This document shows positions 44,041-57,951 of a stretch of DNA of 64,000 nt, piece by piece. Both the position numbers and the translations under genes were made by a program. The notes below the pieces were generated by a model. That model was not told the origin of the DNA. It made no database searches and saw only the letters and a program-made list of their open reading frames with translations. The stretch comes from Callipepla californica brunnescens. Lineage: Eukaryota > Chordata > Aves > Galliformes > Odontophoridae. The stretch lies in the NCBI GenBank assembly GCA_023055505.1, contig JALIRH010000001.1, positions 99,790,283 through 99,854,282 of the forward strand, given 5' to 3'. Each line of letters starts with the position of its first letter. Positions within the stretch are counted from its first letter, which is position 1.

Positions 44041-47000
44041 TTAGGGGTTTACATAAATAAACATCAGTATTTTAAAACTAATAAATAAAAGAGGGTCATG
44101 ATCAGTCATTCAGCCTAAGAACAAATAGCTCTTATTAACTGCTATCCACTGGGCTTGGATCTAACTCTTCTTGTTTTGGATAAATTGGTTTGGAATAGAA
44201 TGTAGCAGACAAAAAGAAAATTCAAATAATTAACCACTGTGGGTGATCATCATTCATAACAGTAAATTCATTTCCCCTTATTTTTTTGTTTCGCTTTTGT
44301 TTTTGTTTCTGTGTGTTTAAGTGAAAGCATGTATGTTGACCTCAGGAATTTATGACTGTTATCAGAGTAACTGTATTTGATTTAGTAAATTGTAATCTCT
44401 TGGAGATTTTTTCTTACAGGGTGTCAGATACACAGATATTACTGTTAAAGTAATTCATACCCACTGTAGCAGATGAGAAAACACAGCAATATTTTTGAGG
44501 TTAAAAAGCAAATTACCATCATAGTAGATAATCTGTTTCTTCACAGGTATTTTTTACTAATTAGTCAGCCTTCATTTTCCTTGCAACAGTTTGGTTTTCC
44601 AAAATGCTTATTAACTCTAAAGTGAATGGGAGATACTCTTTCAACTTTTAAGATGGGCTTTTCTGATTCTGCTAGTGGGATTCACCTATGCTAACTTAAG
44701 ATGTTTGTTTTTAAATCATTTATGTGTCTAAATACCTAAAATAGATTTTATTTGCTCCATTAAATCCCACTTGCTCTGGAAATCAGACCCATGATTTCTC
44801 CATTTGGGTGGTCAAAATAGACAAATCGCTTGACTTTAATCTTTGTTTGTTAGTTTCTCATTTGCAAAATGAAGACTAACTTCTTTTCATCCTACTGGGG
44901 AAAGTTGAAAAATACTTCTGGCATCTCTCAACTTTTAAGTGCCTTCCTATGTCAGGTAAACATTCCTCCAGGCATGGTGTTGTGTGTCATAACAGGGATA
45001 AAAAGTTGCTTTTACTGTCATAACAAGGACCTCAGAATCCAAATTCTGCTGCTTGATCTCTGTGTCCTAGAGATTTTTCATAATTTCAAAGTGTCTATAG
45101 TCCATCTCAAAAACTCAACGCAAAAAATAAAGAAAAATTAGAAGATTCACAGCCTTGAATCTGTGCTCCGTGCATCCTCCCAGAGAATGCTTCCTGGAGT
45201 TTTGAAGTTGTCTTGAGTTGCTATAAGCTTCTCATTATGACATTAAAAATACTTCTTTAGAGCTTAGAGGTAAAGGTTTGGTTATTTTTGTTTCAGATTA
45301 TTTTTTTTTATGCATTTTGTTTGAAAGTTTTTTAATTACCTGAAAGAATAACCTTGCTCTGACTTAGTATCATTTCTACATGGTTTTGATCTATTCACGT
45401 GTATGCTCCAATCTCCTTATTCTGTGGCAATGTATGTTGAAATGCACTACCGACACTGTTATGAGGAATGCATTATTAGAGGCTGTATCTTTATCATTTT
45501 TGAGAGCAGGGGGAATACTAAGAGGCTACATCTTCAATGTAGCAGCAATAATGGCTCTGCTGAATATGATAATATTTTTTGATTGTTACATGTTAGACAG
45601 GTACTTGAACACACATGACCTATTCACTCTGAAAAGTCCCCATATCTGCTATAATGCTACAGCTTTTCACACTCCCCCTGCTGAGCTTCTAATGCAAACT
45701 ATCACAGTGTGTGGTCCCCACTACTGTAAACATGAATTCCTTGCTCATTGTGACTTTATATCTTCTACACTTATTATAATGATTCTCTCAGCTCAAAGCT
45801 GTCAACATACTCCTGAAAGGACTGTTAGTGGCGGCAAGAAAAAGGAAGTAATTCTTGGATAGATGAGCACAATGAAAGATGACCAGAGTGAGGAAAAGCT
45901 CAAGCATCTTCTACTGTTTAGATTAATGTATACGAGTATATATTTCATAAATATTTACATGCTGCACCCTTTTTCTCTCTCCTGATTAAAAAAAAATAAA
46001 ATAAAAAGCTAAGTAGTTTAGCATTTCAGAATTAGAAAGATGCACAGTCCTTTTATTTTATCCATTTATGTCCTTGCCAACATCTGTTTGCGTCCATTAT
46101 ATTCACCCAGGCCAATGCAATGTAAGTCTGTTCACTTCTTTTAGAAAACTTACCTGCAGCCAGTATTGCTTAATCATACACACCGCTCAACAATGGCAAG
46201 GAACTGGAGAGACGTTCTTTTTGCACAGAAGAGGATACCTTATTACAAGAAAGAAAACTATAATGTCACTAAAATTTCTTTGTGTCTCCTTCATCAGCCA
46301 CAGCAGGAGGCAATACTGCAAGTGGTAGTTTAAATCTTGTTCACTGACTTGACAGCTTCCTGCTGAGTAAGAGAGTCCACATTTTCAGATGGATTTAGAG
46401 GACTTGGAGCACAGTCTTTGACTTCAAGAATTTGGAACTGTGGCTCAAGCGCATCGTTTCACATGTCCTCTCTTTCTGAATGTCTTCTTACATCCTAGCT
46501 CCCTCTCCCCCACAGCTTTTTTGATTTGTGTTATATCCACATACATGGGAAGAAGAAGCACCTATGTCCTTTTCCTTTGAGTTAGTGTTGACATTATCTA
46601 AAATACAAGGAGTTTCTGTGGATCCAAGGTTGGTCAATCTTTTGTTTACACCCTCTGAAGTATTAAATTTTCTATCAAAGTTGAGAAGAATACACAAGAA
46701 ATGATAGCATACCTATTACAAGCCTGAGCCATTTTGCCATTTATAAGTTCTTAATATACTGATCATTTCAGGACCAAATTTGTCTGTTTTCTAACATATC
46801 CCATGCATGGGAAGTACAGGTAGTAAAGAAACAGTTATATTGTTCTAGCAACAGTTAATGTCTACTTTCATTAATCACAGCAGGGATGGGAAGCAGACAG
46901 CTTGTCTGCTATTAACAGAAATAAGCAAGTGATCAATAAGAGTGTTAATTGCACAAGTAGCAACAAGTACTCTGAATGTCCTCCCATAAGGTACTAGCAG

Positions 47001-48980
47001 AGGAGGATTCCTATGCTCCTGCCATTTTCACGCCAATCACAGTCATAGGCAAAGTCAGCATAGTACTGATGTTCGATAGACCAAACTTAGTCCTTCTTAG
47101 TGATAATCAGGGCCTTCAGAAACAATACTAATCATAATACCAAGCACTACTAAATTTTCAGATGTATGTGAAATGGTTGAAATGCTATTTACTATCACTT
47201 AGTAAAATTCATCCAGTTGTTCATTCTGTGTCGATATTGTTTCTACACAGTAAAGCTGAGGCCCAGTGGCTAGTACATCTAACTTACCCAGTGCTAGCAG
47301 CAAGTTAATTATGCCAAGTGATAATGGCAACATGCCAAGTCATCCAGCGCATGGTTCGTGTTTGCTGTGATAGTTTGCATTTTTTTAAAATCACTTTGAG
47401 TTGTTCTAGAGCGTTTTTCCTTTTACCTAACACATCATACAAGAAAAGAGACAGGTAAAAGTTATTTTTTACTACTTTTGAAGTTTCTTTCTCAATGAGG
47501 AAAATATACACCTAGTAAACATACTACTCTAGATTCATTAGATGCTGTTATATGTGATTGGTACTGTGTCATTTAGTTAAGTGTTGCTCAGTGGGTGCAG
47601 CAGCTGGTATATATGATTTTCTATACCACCTGGAAATATATCCCATACCATATAATCAAACACCTGGATAAAAAGAGAAGGGTAGAAAAACACAGTTCAT
47701 TATGTAGAAGCATCCGTATTTTCCCTAAACTTGTGAGTACATAGGCAGACTGATTACATGTACAGAATAGGGTTTATTAAAGCTTTTCAGTTCAATAAAG
47801 CATATACTGCCTGCTGTTTAGACAGTATTGAACAGATATTCTTTATTTCTAATGGAGGTGTTTGGGCAATTTTCTGGTAGAAATGAAGTAAAATTATGTA
47901 CTTAAAATGTTCATTAAAAAAAAAAAAAAAGGCATTCAACCACCACTTTCCTGTAACAGATTGGAAACTACGAAACATGCAAACAGAAGCTTAGTGATAA
48001 ATTGGTATCATTAGTACTGTTAGGATTACCCATTTACTTAGAAAGATTCTGTCTAGTGGCAACATTCCTAACAACTGTTTTAGCAACTTCCGATTAGCAT
48101 TCTGCCCTCTAACATTCACAGAAGTCATCTTATGTTATCACTGGTCAGGCAGCCCACTTCTCTCAGTCCCAACTGCTATTTCCTTACTTGTCACGGTGGT
48201 TCATTTCCATGAAGCAGTTTACTCTAGCTGAGAATCTCTCATTTGGTCTTCAGAATAATATTCTACACAATTTTTTACTGAGTATTGGTCAATGTTGTGT
48301 GGCTATCTAATTGTGTTTGAGGATTTTATATTTCTACACTGATTACTTTGTTAAGATCTGAACTGTGGTTCAGATGAGATCAAAGAAATTTCAGACCAGA
48401 AGTTATTAGATGATGTTTGCTATTTGTTGCAAACATTTGAAAATACCTTGTTTCTTTTGGTTCAGTTTTTATGTTCAAGTTCTCAGAATACTTCACAGCT
48501 GATGTCTTGGTGACATCGTCTACTGAGGCAATAAAATAGTTATGTTTTTGCGAGTTAACTAAATATTTATTTCAGTTTTTCTCCTGTAATAGTTATATTC
48601 AGTTTTCGTTTTCCAAAATTGCTTTTCTGTTACCAAAAATAAATGAATGTCAGTAGAAGGACTAAATGAGAAAGAAAAAAATGCAAAAAGATGTGAAACC
48701 TTTTACCTTTGGTCACTAATTCATATCTGAGCAAATAATTAGTAGTCCTCATTTTTTTACCCATTTCTTGTTATATGAAGTTTTACATAAGCTGAGTTAT
48801 TGGACTCTGTCATGGTTCTGTTTCAACAGCAAAATCATCACGACACAGATTTTGTCAATAAAGGCAAAAATTATGTGACAAAAGAAGAAAATATATTTTA
48901 ATCTGCCAAGATCAGGATAGTCAGAAGAGAAAAAGTAAACATAAGAAAAGTCTGGTTATGGGCTTTTCAGATCAAAAATG
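44041..48980. other. AT-rich DNA right of the provirus, no recognised gene
   Basis: No supported gene. The longest frame is at 45380-45862 (listed separately). Short A or T runs occur near 45985 and 47915. Confidence 0.55.
45380..45862 (+). other. Unsupported 160-codon open frame
   Basis: Starts at an AUG and stays open for 160 codons in DNA of about 37 percent GC, longer than most chance frames in this window. The product would have a hydrophobic stretch at about residues 50-72 and many Cys and Leu, but no motif I recognise. There are no splice-site arrangements or neighbours that suggest an exon. Chance is the likeliest explanation. Confidence 0.12.
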
Positions 48981-49443
48981 ACAGGGATATCCTGGAAATA
49001 GTCCAGCAGAGGGCTACAAAGGTGATGAAGGGCCTGGAGCACCTCCCATATGAGGAAACTCTGAGTAACCTGGGTCTGTTCAGCCTGGGGAAAAGACAAC
49101 TGAGGGGAGAACTGATCAGTGTGTATAAATGTCTAAAGGAGATGGGAGACAAATAGATGAAGCCAGGCACTTCTCAGTGCTGCGTAGTCATAGGACATGG
49201 AGCAATAGCCTAAAACTTGACTATAAGAAGTTCCATAAAAATGTGCAGTAGAACTTCTTCAGTAAGGGTGACAGAGCACTGGAACAGGTTGCCCAGAGAG
49301 GTTGTGGAGTTTCTTGCTATGGAAATTTTCAAGACCCATCTGGATCTCTACCTGTGTGACCTATTGTAGGGTACCTGCTTTAGCAGGGGGGTTGAACACA
49401 AAAATCTTTTGAGGTCCAACCCCTGCAATTCTGTGATTCTGTG
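48981..49443 (+). mobile_element. CR1 3' end
   Basis: Plus-strand CR1 of about 460 bp: gtccagcagagggctacaaa, gtctgttcagcctggggaaa, cactggaacaggttgcccag, ending in ctgcaattctgtgattctgt. It is 5'-truncated at the end of ORF2. The 67-codon frame on the opposite strand is a shadow. Confidence 0.95.
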
Positions 49444-50969
49444 AAAAACAAGAATACAAAAACTAAAAACTGAAATGAGGACAAAAGTTTGATGGAGATA
49501 AAGAGCATTTTCCTTTAGCAGTATTCATTTTGGAAATTATACTTGTATGGGCAGGAAACCTTTGTGAACTTAAGAAAAGGAATAATATTAAAGGTAGCAT
49601 ATCATGGAGAGAAAAAACATAAAACTACCTTACTATTACCTCACCCTTTAGGAATAGTAGCCATTTTGTTTACAGCAGTAATGTTTTTGTGTGTCTCATT
49701 TGAAAGAGCTTAAAAGGTATTTGTCTGAGAGCCCTTGTTTAGCAGGCAGTGTAGAAAGAAGCCCAGTATAGGCCTTCAAAGACACTCACACATTTAGAAT
49801 CTTAGGATACATCAGCAAGCAGAAAAACAAAAATACACACAAAGCCCTAATCAGTTTTGTTACTACCCTTACATATATTTATTTAATAGCTGCAAAGAGA
49901 ATTTAATTTTTCAACATTGTCAGGTCACAAGTCTTATACTAGTGAAAAAAAAAGTCTCTTTAAGAATTTAAAAGAAAGAAAAGAACAGTGCTAAAACACT
50001 AATTAAGTCTGTTATCCAATTATGTTAATGAAACTACAAAGAAAATGCAAATCTAGAAGTCTCTAGAAATTCCAACAGTTGTGGTGCAGCACCATGGATG
50101 GTAGTCCCACAGCAATACTTTCACAGTCCCTGAGGAGAATACCATATAAGTGGTTCACAAATGTGCTTTAAATGGATTTGTTTGATCAGTAAGTGGCTTT
50201 CTTTTTCTTTCATTCATTCTTTTTTTTTCCTTTTCTTTTTCTTTTTTCTATTTGAGTCACAGATGTAAAGCAAATAGGAATCTGTCACTATTTGTAGCAC
50301 TAATAATCTTCAAGTATCGTGCCATCAACCAGTAAGATTCACTTCATTTTAAGTAAGATATAAGTACGCTTATAAGTAGTGCTATTTCAGCCCACTAGAA
50401 GTCTAAGAGGTCCCACTACAGCAGTATAACAGTCACAAGACTAGTGATGCAGCACTTTAGGAGAGCTTTGCCTGCCTAATCATATTATAAACGTATTCAT
50501 AGTAGTCCCATGGAAGTCCATGACTGCTGCTATAGTAGGGTACTTATGCAGTACAAATGAAGCTCACTTTGTCACTAAGGAGAGGCTTTTTAACGTTTTC
50601 TTTGGCACAGGGGACTCCTGTTACTACAAGTTTTCCATTATGTTTTTCTATACACAAACACCAACCATATATTTTGTCAGATTGACCTTTGTTTGATATT
50701 AACTGAGCAACAAAACAAACAAGAACAAAGGCAAGCATCAGTGAAAAAGCATAAAAGTGCATGTACCATACTAAACACAAGCAAAAATAAAACACCAAAA
50801 AATTGTGTGGAAAAGGAATATTATTTTCATGTAAAAGAAGAGAGAAAAACAGATTTCTTACATATGCTATAAAAGCCTCAGTCGAACTCCAGTTATATTC
50901 ATTTCAAAGATTGTTTCAAGCTATGCTAAACTTGATTTATCTTTACACTTTTACAACCCTGAATCTCTA
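49444..50969. other. AT-rich DNA without a recognisable gene
   Basis: No supported gene. T-rich patch at about 50210-50250. The 84-codon minus frame at 50544-50798 is hydrophobic but unrecognised. Confidence 0.5.
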
Positions 50970-52545
50970 GGCAGGGGCTGGGGAAGTCAAATCCCTCCCA
51001 CTGTAAGAGCAGAAAAAATCAGAGAACATCTCATGAGATTGAATAAGTCCACGGGACCCAATAACATGCATTCCAGGGTCATAAGGGAACTGACTGATGT
51101 GGTTACCAAGACACACTCTATCATATTTGAAAAGTCATGACTGTCAAGGAAAGTTCCTGGTTACTGGAAAAAAGGAAATATCACTCCCATTTTTTAAAAA
51201 GGGAGAAAGCAAGATACAGGGAAACTACAAGCTGATGAGCTTTACTTCTGTGCCTTGAAAGATCATGGAGCAGATCCTCCTAGAAACTTTGTTCAGGCAC
51301 ATGCAAGTTATGGCGGTGATCGGAAACAGTCAGCATGGCTTCACAAAGGGCAGATCATACCTGATCAATCTGGTGGCCTTCTATCATGAAGGTGGACACT
51401 GGTGAACAAATGAAGGGCAACTGACATTGTCTATCAGGACTTGTGCAAGGCCTTAGACATGTCCCTCTAAGTTGGAGAGATAAAAGTTTGAAGTCTTGAC
51501 TGTTGAGCAAATGAAGGATTGATTAGATGGTTGTAGCCAGAGGGGTGTTGTCAACGAATCTGTGTTCAGGTGATGAGTGGTATGAAGCTGGGTTCCATCT
51601 TGGGACTGATATTCTTTGTCGTCTTTGTCAGTAACTTTGACAGTGGGATTGAGTGTGTTCCCAGCAACTTTACAGATGACACCAAGCTGAGTAGTGAAGC
51701 TAGTATAATAGAAGGAAGGAATGCCACCCACAGGGACCTGGACAGGCTTGAAAAATAGGCCCATGGGAAGTAAAACAAGGCCAATTGCAAGGGGTTGCAC
51801 TTGGGTTGGGGCAAGTGTACAGTCTGGGAGAAGAACTCCTTGAGAGCAGCCCTGTGGAGAAGGACTTGGGGGTTCTGGTGGATAAAAAGCTTAATGAGAA
51901 CAGTATGCATTTGTGCCAGACATACACTGGGCTTCATGAAAACTGGGGTGGCCAGCAGGGTGAGAGAGGTGATTGCCATGCTCTACTCAGTCTTCATGAG
52001 GCTCCACATGAAGGCAGCACTGCATCCAGGACTGGGACCCCAGCACAAAACAGTTGTAGAGCTGCTAGGGTAGATCCAGAGGAGAACCACAATGGTAGAG
52101 GACTGGAGCATCTTTCTTATGAAGGGAGGTTAATAGTGCTAGATTTGTTCAGCTTGGAGAGAGCTCAGGGCAGATCTCATCATGGTCTTTCAGTCCTTTT
52201 AATCAGCAGGGAGACAGTCTTTTAACATGGTCTGGCATTGACAGGACAAGGGGGAATGGTTTTAAACAAAAAGAGGGGAGATGTAGATTAGATATGAGAA
52301 GTAAGATTTTTATTCAAGTGGTGATATGCTGGAAAAAAGATACCCAGAGAAGTAATGGATATCCCTGTCCCAGGAGGCATTTAAGGACAGGTTGAACAGA
52401 GCCCTGAACAACCTGATCAATGGTTAGCAATCCTGCCTATGGGGGCGAGATTAGAGTTTGATGATATTTAAGGTCCTCCAACCTAATCTATTCCATGATT
52501 CTATTTATCTATGATTCTCTGAGTCTATGAGTTTATGATTCTGTA
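50970..52545 (+). mobile_element. CR1 with decayed RT-coding region
   Basis: Plus-strand CR1 of about 1.6 kb. The left part still encodes pieces of the ORF2 reverse transcriptase in broken frames: LNKSTGPNNMHSRVIRELTD, NITPIFKKGRKQDTGNY and [16 protein letters not shown], with stops between them. The 3' region follows, including cagcttggagagagctcagg, and ends near 52545 with repeated gattct-like tail units. No function remains. The frames of 75-146 codons on both strands are accidental within it. Confidence 0.94.
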
Positions 52546-54750
52546 TTTTACAGATACAAGAGATCAGTTTTTCTCAGGATAAACAGAAAGAACTGATGTT
52601 TTGTATAACAGGGACAAGTCTCTTTTTTTCCAGATTTTACTTCATACTTTTACCCTTTTAAGTGATAGAAAATTTGTTTCAATGGTCTTGGATGCTAGAG
52701 ATGCAGGAAGGTCTCACTGAGATACTTATAAGAACATGAGGACAGAAGTTGCTGAAACTGTTCAAACAGGTCTCCTGTAAACATCTAGCCTCCATAGTGC
52801 TTTTTAAAAAACAATTAAATGGTTCTGATATTTGACATGACGGAAAGGGGGCCCTTACTTTGAGCCTCATAAAACTATAATTCCTGTTAAATATACAGTG
52901 TAATTAAAGCTTCCTTGCCAACTTTTGTTGAAGTGCTAGCTAGACCCTGAGTATTTCAGATGACACCATTGCTAGATATAGAATGTATACTGGCCATTGA
53001 CTATTACCCTGACCGTTGGTGCTGGTTGCATTTGTATTTCAGGACAGTGTCTATGAATCTTCAAATATTTGAGCTCCTTTAGATGTTTCTATAGTTTTCA
53101 TATCTGTAAAATGTATTTCTAAGTACACATTATATTTCTTATATGACCAAGAATGGGAAAATATATACATAACTGTACGTAAAGTATGATGGAAGATATA
53201 ATATATAATTAAAGATATAAAATATAATTATTGTTAAAATCTATTACTCAGCTAAGATATTTCTAAAGGTTAAAAATTTCAAAAGTTGGGTAAAAAAAAA
53301 AAAAAAGCTTAAATAAAAATTCCTCAAGCTTTTCAAGTAAGGATATTTTGATGATTATTTTTTATCTTTTCACATTTTTTTTTTTTTGTGAACTTTTACA
53401 GTCATGTTTGAATTTGGTAAAAGCTAGTATTTATTCTTTGCATCATGGTGCTATATACCGTATCTCTGATATCAGAGACACATTTAAATTTTATCCACTG
53501 ATTCTGATTTTAATTTTCCATTCAAGCAATGAACCCTGGACCATTTTTCACTCAGGCAGGAAAACCACTGTAGTTTTCAAATTCAGTAATCAAAGTGGGA
53601 AAATGGACATCTGTTCATGTGTGAGTAATTGCAGTACCTCCTACACTGGAGGTAAAAAAGTCAATAGTATTTTTTTAAATGACCATGTAATTAGTCATTT
53701 TACAGTGTCTATCTACTACAATATTCTTTCCAAGGAGTGTGATGATTGTTTCTTATGTGCTGGAAATTTGAAGGTGAAATAAGGTAGGAGTTTGAATGGT
53801 TTAGTTTTATGAGTGCTTTTTCAGTGGCTACGTTTTCATGCATAATTCTTGAATAAGATTTTTTTTGAATTCTTATTGCCTGTTGTCACATAAAGATTCT
53901 TCTGAATATGCAGTAATGTGAAGTTATTCTAGTGTGACTCCTTTCAGTACTTGAAAGTATGCTTGTGGGAGTGTCACATTCTGACCATTTAAATGCTAAA
54001 AGAATCATTGAAGTTACAAAGGGAAAAAGCTAACTGTTCACTCCCAACATCCTGTTGCCGACTTTATGTAGACAAACTAGTTGAATATCCTCTCTGCCAC
54101 ACATAAGATTGTATACTAACATTTTTTCCACTCCAAAAAAGGAATGGAAGCCTCCTGTTTTTCCAATATTATCTTTGAAATCATCTATTATAAAGGTCAG
54201 AAATATAACTGATATAATGCATCAGAACTGGTACCCATGCAAATAAGATCACATTTCAGACAGTGATCTTTTAGTGAAAGAGTGTGGGAAAGAAACTATT
54301 CAGTCATTTTTCTAGCTTTTGTAAGTTGTCAGGAATGAGCTCCCTGAACAATGACTCAGAACTACAAATGGTCTAATCCCTATGCTTTTGGCCCTGTTTC
54401 TTTCTGAACTAAGTCTACTTTTTGCTTCCCATTTCTCCTGTGGTTCATACTTATCCACACATTTATTAACTCACTTACTAACTATGTCAGAAGTAGATAT
54501 GTAACAAGTCAGAGAGATGGTTTTATATCACATCTTTAAGAATCACTATCTAAGACACTTCTGGAAAGATACAAGATCCTTTATAGATAGCACTGGAAGA
54601 CTGATACAGATTCTGACAGTCAGTCCTTATACATTTTTTGACACGCTGCCTGTAGTGTTTCCTGAAGAACTCTCAGAATACCAGTCAGGTTTACTTAGGA
54701 AGGAGTTAGCTGGTTTGTTATAAAAAGAAGAGCCTGATAATAAAGTAATT
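52546..54750. other. AT-rich DNA without a recognised gene
   Basis: Contains poly-A near 53292 and poly-T near 53377. A 143-codon frame at about 53351-53782 (plus) begins with a very hydrophobic stretch coded partly by the T run and has no known motif. I treat it as chance. Confidence 0.5.
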
Positions 54751-54926
54751 AGGTGCTGGAATGGGCTGACCAGGGACATGGTGGAGTCAAGGAATGTTCA
54801 AAGAATGTTCAGTAGCTGTGCTGAAGGACGTGGTTTAGAGAAAACTGTTGGTGATATGTGGATGGTTAGATTCAATGATCTTGTAGGTCTTTTCCAACTA
54901 TGGCAATTCTATGATTCTGTAATTCT
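54751..54926 (+). mobile_element. Short CR1 3' end
   Basis: Plus-strand CR1: gctggaatgggctgaccagg, gttagattcaatgatcttgt, ending ggcaattctatgattctgta. About 175 bp, diverged. Confidence 0.88.
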
Positions 54927-55193
54927 AATCCACATGCAATGTGGAAGATTAAGAGTTCTATATGCTGTAATATTGAAGGAATCAAGATTACTTGATTACA
55001 CAGATGCATCCCATTCTGTGTGTCACTATGTTTTTCTCAAATCATGATAGTAAGGAAATTATGGATTAGTCAAGAGAAATATGCCCAGTGCATTTGTATG
55101 GCTTCATGGTGTTATTTTTGGTTTTCATTTGTAATATTTTTTCTCATAGTTAGTAAATTCTGTTTGCCTGTTCTTCATGTTAATGGAACAACA

Positions 55194-55614
55194 GGTATCA
55201 TAAAGGGCCTGGAGCATTTCCCCTATAAGAAAAGGCTAGGCAAACCGGGTCTGTTCAGCCTTGAAAAAAGATGACTCAGAGGGGATCTGATCCACGTCTA
55301 TAAATATCTTAAGTGTGGGAGTCAAAGAGATGTGGTCAGCCTCAATCAGTGGGGGCAGGACAAGGAGAAATGACCATAAATTGGAACAGAAGAAGTTCTG
55401 CACCACTATGTGAAGGACCTTCTTCACAGTGCAGTGACAGAGCACTGGCACAGGCTGCACAGGGAGGTGATGGATTCTCCTTCTCTGGAGATATTCAAGA
55501 CCTGCAAGGATGCCTACCTGTGCAGCCTGTTGTAGGGAGCCTGAATGCAGGGGGGTTGAACTCAGTGATCACTGGAGGTCCCTTTCAATTCCTACAATTC
55601 TTTGATTCTGTGAT
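55194..55614 (+). mobile_element. CR1 3' end
   Basis: Plus-strand CR1 of about 420 bp: aaagggcctggagcatttcc, ggtctgttcagccttgaaaa, gcactggcacaggctgcaca, ending ctttgattctgtgat. It starts in the same part of the consensus as the copy at 48981-49443. Confidence 0.94.
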
Positions 55615-55904
55615 CTGTTCATATGGGTTGTCAAAGTCTCTTTCCTTAGTGTAGTAATATTTGAACTATGTCCATCAATTTGTTTGTACAAATTTGTTTG
55701 TGTAGTCAGGTTTCCATTTCACTTATCCACATTTCTTGCCATTCACTTTTTATTTGTACATGAAAGATAACATGCCAGCAGGAGAACAGCACAAATGTGT
55801 TCCATCTACTCCAATCTGTAAGTCAGCTTTGTGAGGGGCCCAACTTAAATGCTTCTTTGAGAACACATATAATATAGGGAATAAAAAAAGAGTAGTTAGA
55901 GACA

Positions 55905-57951
55905 TGCACGCACCTGCAGGACTATGAACTTACTGACATTACAGAGATGTGGTGGGATGCCTTCTATGACTGACGTGTTAGAATGGAAGGATACATTTTC
56001 TTCAAATAGAGCAGGCAGGGCAAACAAGGAGGAGGGGTTTTCCTCTGTGTCAGTGATCAGCTGGTATGCCTGGAGGTGTGTCTGGAGATTGACAAGCAGC
56101 TGAAAAAGAGTTTAATAGTCAGGATTAAAGGGAGAACAGGAACAGGATGGGGTCCACTGCAGGTAATATGACCAGGAAAATGAAGCAGATGATGTCTTCT
56201 ATAAACAGATAGAAGCAGCTTTATGTTCACAGACCATGGTCCTTACTTCAACCACCCCATCATCAATCCTGGAGGTTCCTGCAATGCACTGGTAACATAC
56301 TTTTCAAAGTGACACAGAAATCAACAGGATAGGTACTGTATTAAACCTTGTTCTAACTAAAAGGAAGGGACTGGTGGAGAATATGAAGGACAAAAGCAGC
56401 CTTGGCTGCAGTGAACATGAAATATAGGGTTCAAAATCCTTAGGGCAGTGAGGTTCTACACAGAGTGCTCACAAACCTAGAATTCAGGAGAGTGGACTTC
56501 AGCCCCCTCAAGGATTTGTTTAGTAGACTGCTGTGGGATACAAACCTGGGGGGAAGAGGGGTTGGAGAAGGCTGGCTAATATACGAGGATCAGCTCCTCC
56601 AAGCTCATAAGCATTATTTCCCAGCAACTGGGTTTTCAGACAAGAATATCAGGAGGCTTGCATGAATGAACAAGTAGTTTGCAGGCAAACATAAAAAAAA
56701 CATAAAAGAAACCTGAGCAAGTTGGCAGCAAGGATAGGTAGCCTGGGAAAAATTCAGAGAAATTGTGTGAGCAGCCAGGGATCAGGTTAGGAAAGACATA
56801 ACCCTGATCGAACTAAATCTGGCCAGGGATTTCAAGGGCAACAAGAATGGCTTCTACAAATATTAGTGATAAAGGAAGAGTAAGGAGAAAGTAGCCCTCT
56901 CTTGAAGGAAACAGAAGACCTAGTAATACAGGGTTATGAATCAGGCTGAAGAACTCAATGGCTATTTTGCCTCAGTCTTTGCCAGTAAGTGCTCTAGCTG
57001 CACCACCCAAGTCACAGAAGGTAAAGACAGCAAGTGGGAGAATGAAGACCTGCTTGCAGTAGAAGACCAAGAAAAATTATCATCTAAGGAACTTGAATGT
57101 ACACAGGTTCATGGAACCTGATCATGCACCTGAGGGCCCTGAGGAAACTGGCAGACTGTGTTGCTGAGCCACTGTATGTTGCAAATATATATCATGGGCC
57201 AGTGTGAACCTCATGAAGTTCAATTAGGCCAAGTGCATGGTCCTGCACTTGAGTAGAGGCAACCTCAAGAAGAAACACAAAGAAATTGAGAGCAGTCCTG
57301 AGGAGAAGGTTTTTTGGGTGCTGGTTGATGTGAAGCTCAACATGAGCTGGCAGTGTGTTCTTGCAACCCTGAAAGCTGTAACAAAAGAAGCAGTTAGCAA
57401 GTTGAGGAAGGTGATTCTTCCCCTCTGCTCTAGTATCATGAAAACCAACTTGTATTTGTGTTTGTCTTTGGGATCCTCAACATAAGGACACATATCTGTT
57501 GGTGTTAGTCCAGAGGAGGGCAATGAAGACAACCAGAGGACTAGAGAATCTGTCCTGTAAAAACAGGCTGAGAGAGTTGGGGTTATTCAGCCTGGAGAAG
57601 AGAAAGGCTGGAAGGGACCTCATAGCAGATTTCCAATGCCTATATGGAGTCTACAAGAAAGATGGAGAGCGACTTTTTAGAAATGTATGTATGTACTAAT
57701 ATAATGATTTTAAACTGAATGAAAGTAGATTTTTTAGGCATAAGTAAGAAATTCTTCAGTATGAGAGTGGTGAGGTTCTGAAACACACTACCCTTAGACG
57801 ACATGGATGTCCCTCCCACAGGAGTTCAAGACCAAACTGGGAGGAGCTTACAGCATCCTGGTCTAATGGAAGGAGTGTTGGTCCATGATGGGAAGATTGG
57901 AACTAGATGATATTTCAGGTCCCAAACAATTCTATGATTCTATGATTCTGG
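55905..57951 (+). mobile_element. Longest CR1 copy (about 2 kb), internally decayed
   Basis: Plus-strand CR1. The left end encodes endonuclease remnants of ORF2 (LTDITEMWWDAFYD, then a stop; RQGKQGGGVFLCV). Middle parts keep fragments such as NQAEELNGYFASVF at 56937, from the region between endonuclease and RT. From about 57120 it jumps to the end of the RT region (cctcatgaagttcaattagg at about 57209), so most of the RT core is missing. The 3' region runs to a tail of ttctatgattctatgattct. There are multiple stops and frame breaks. The coded pieces are too short to be genes. Confidence 0.93.

Noticed and set aside
51453..52225. Frames of 75-146 codons on both strands
   Set aside because: All lie within a CR1 3' region with many substitutions; none carries an intact domain.
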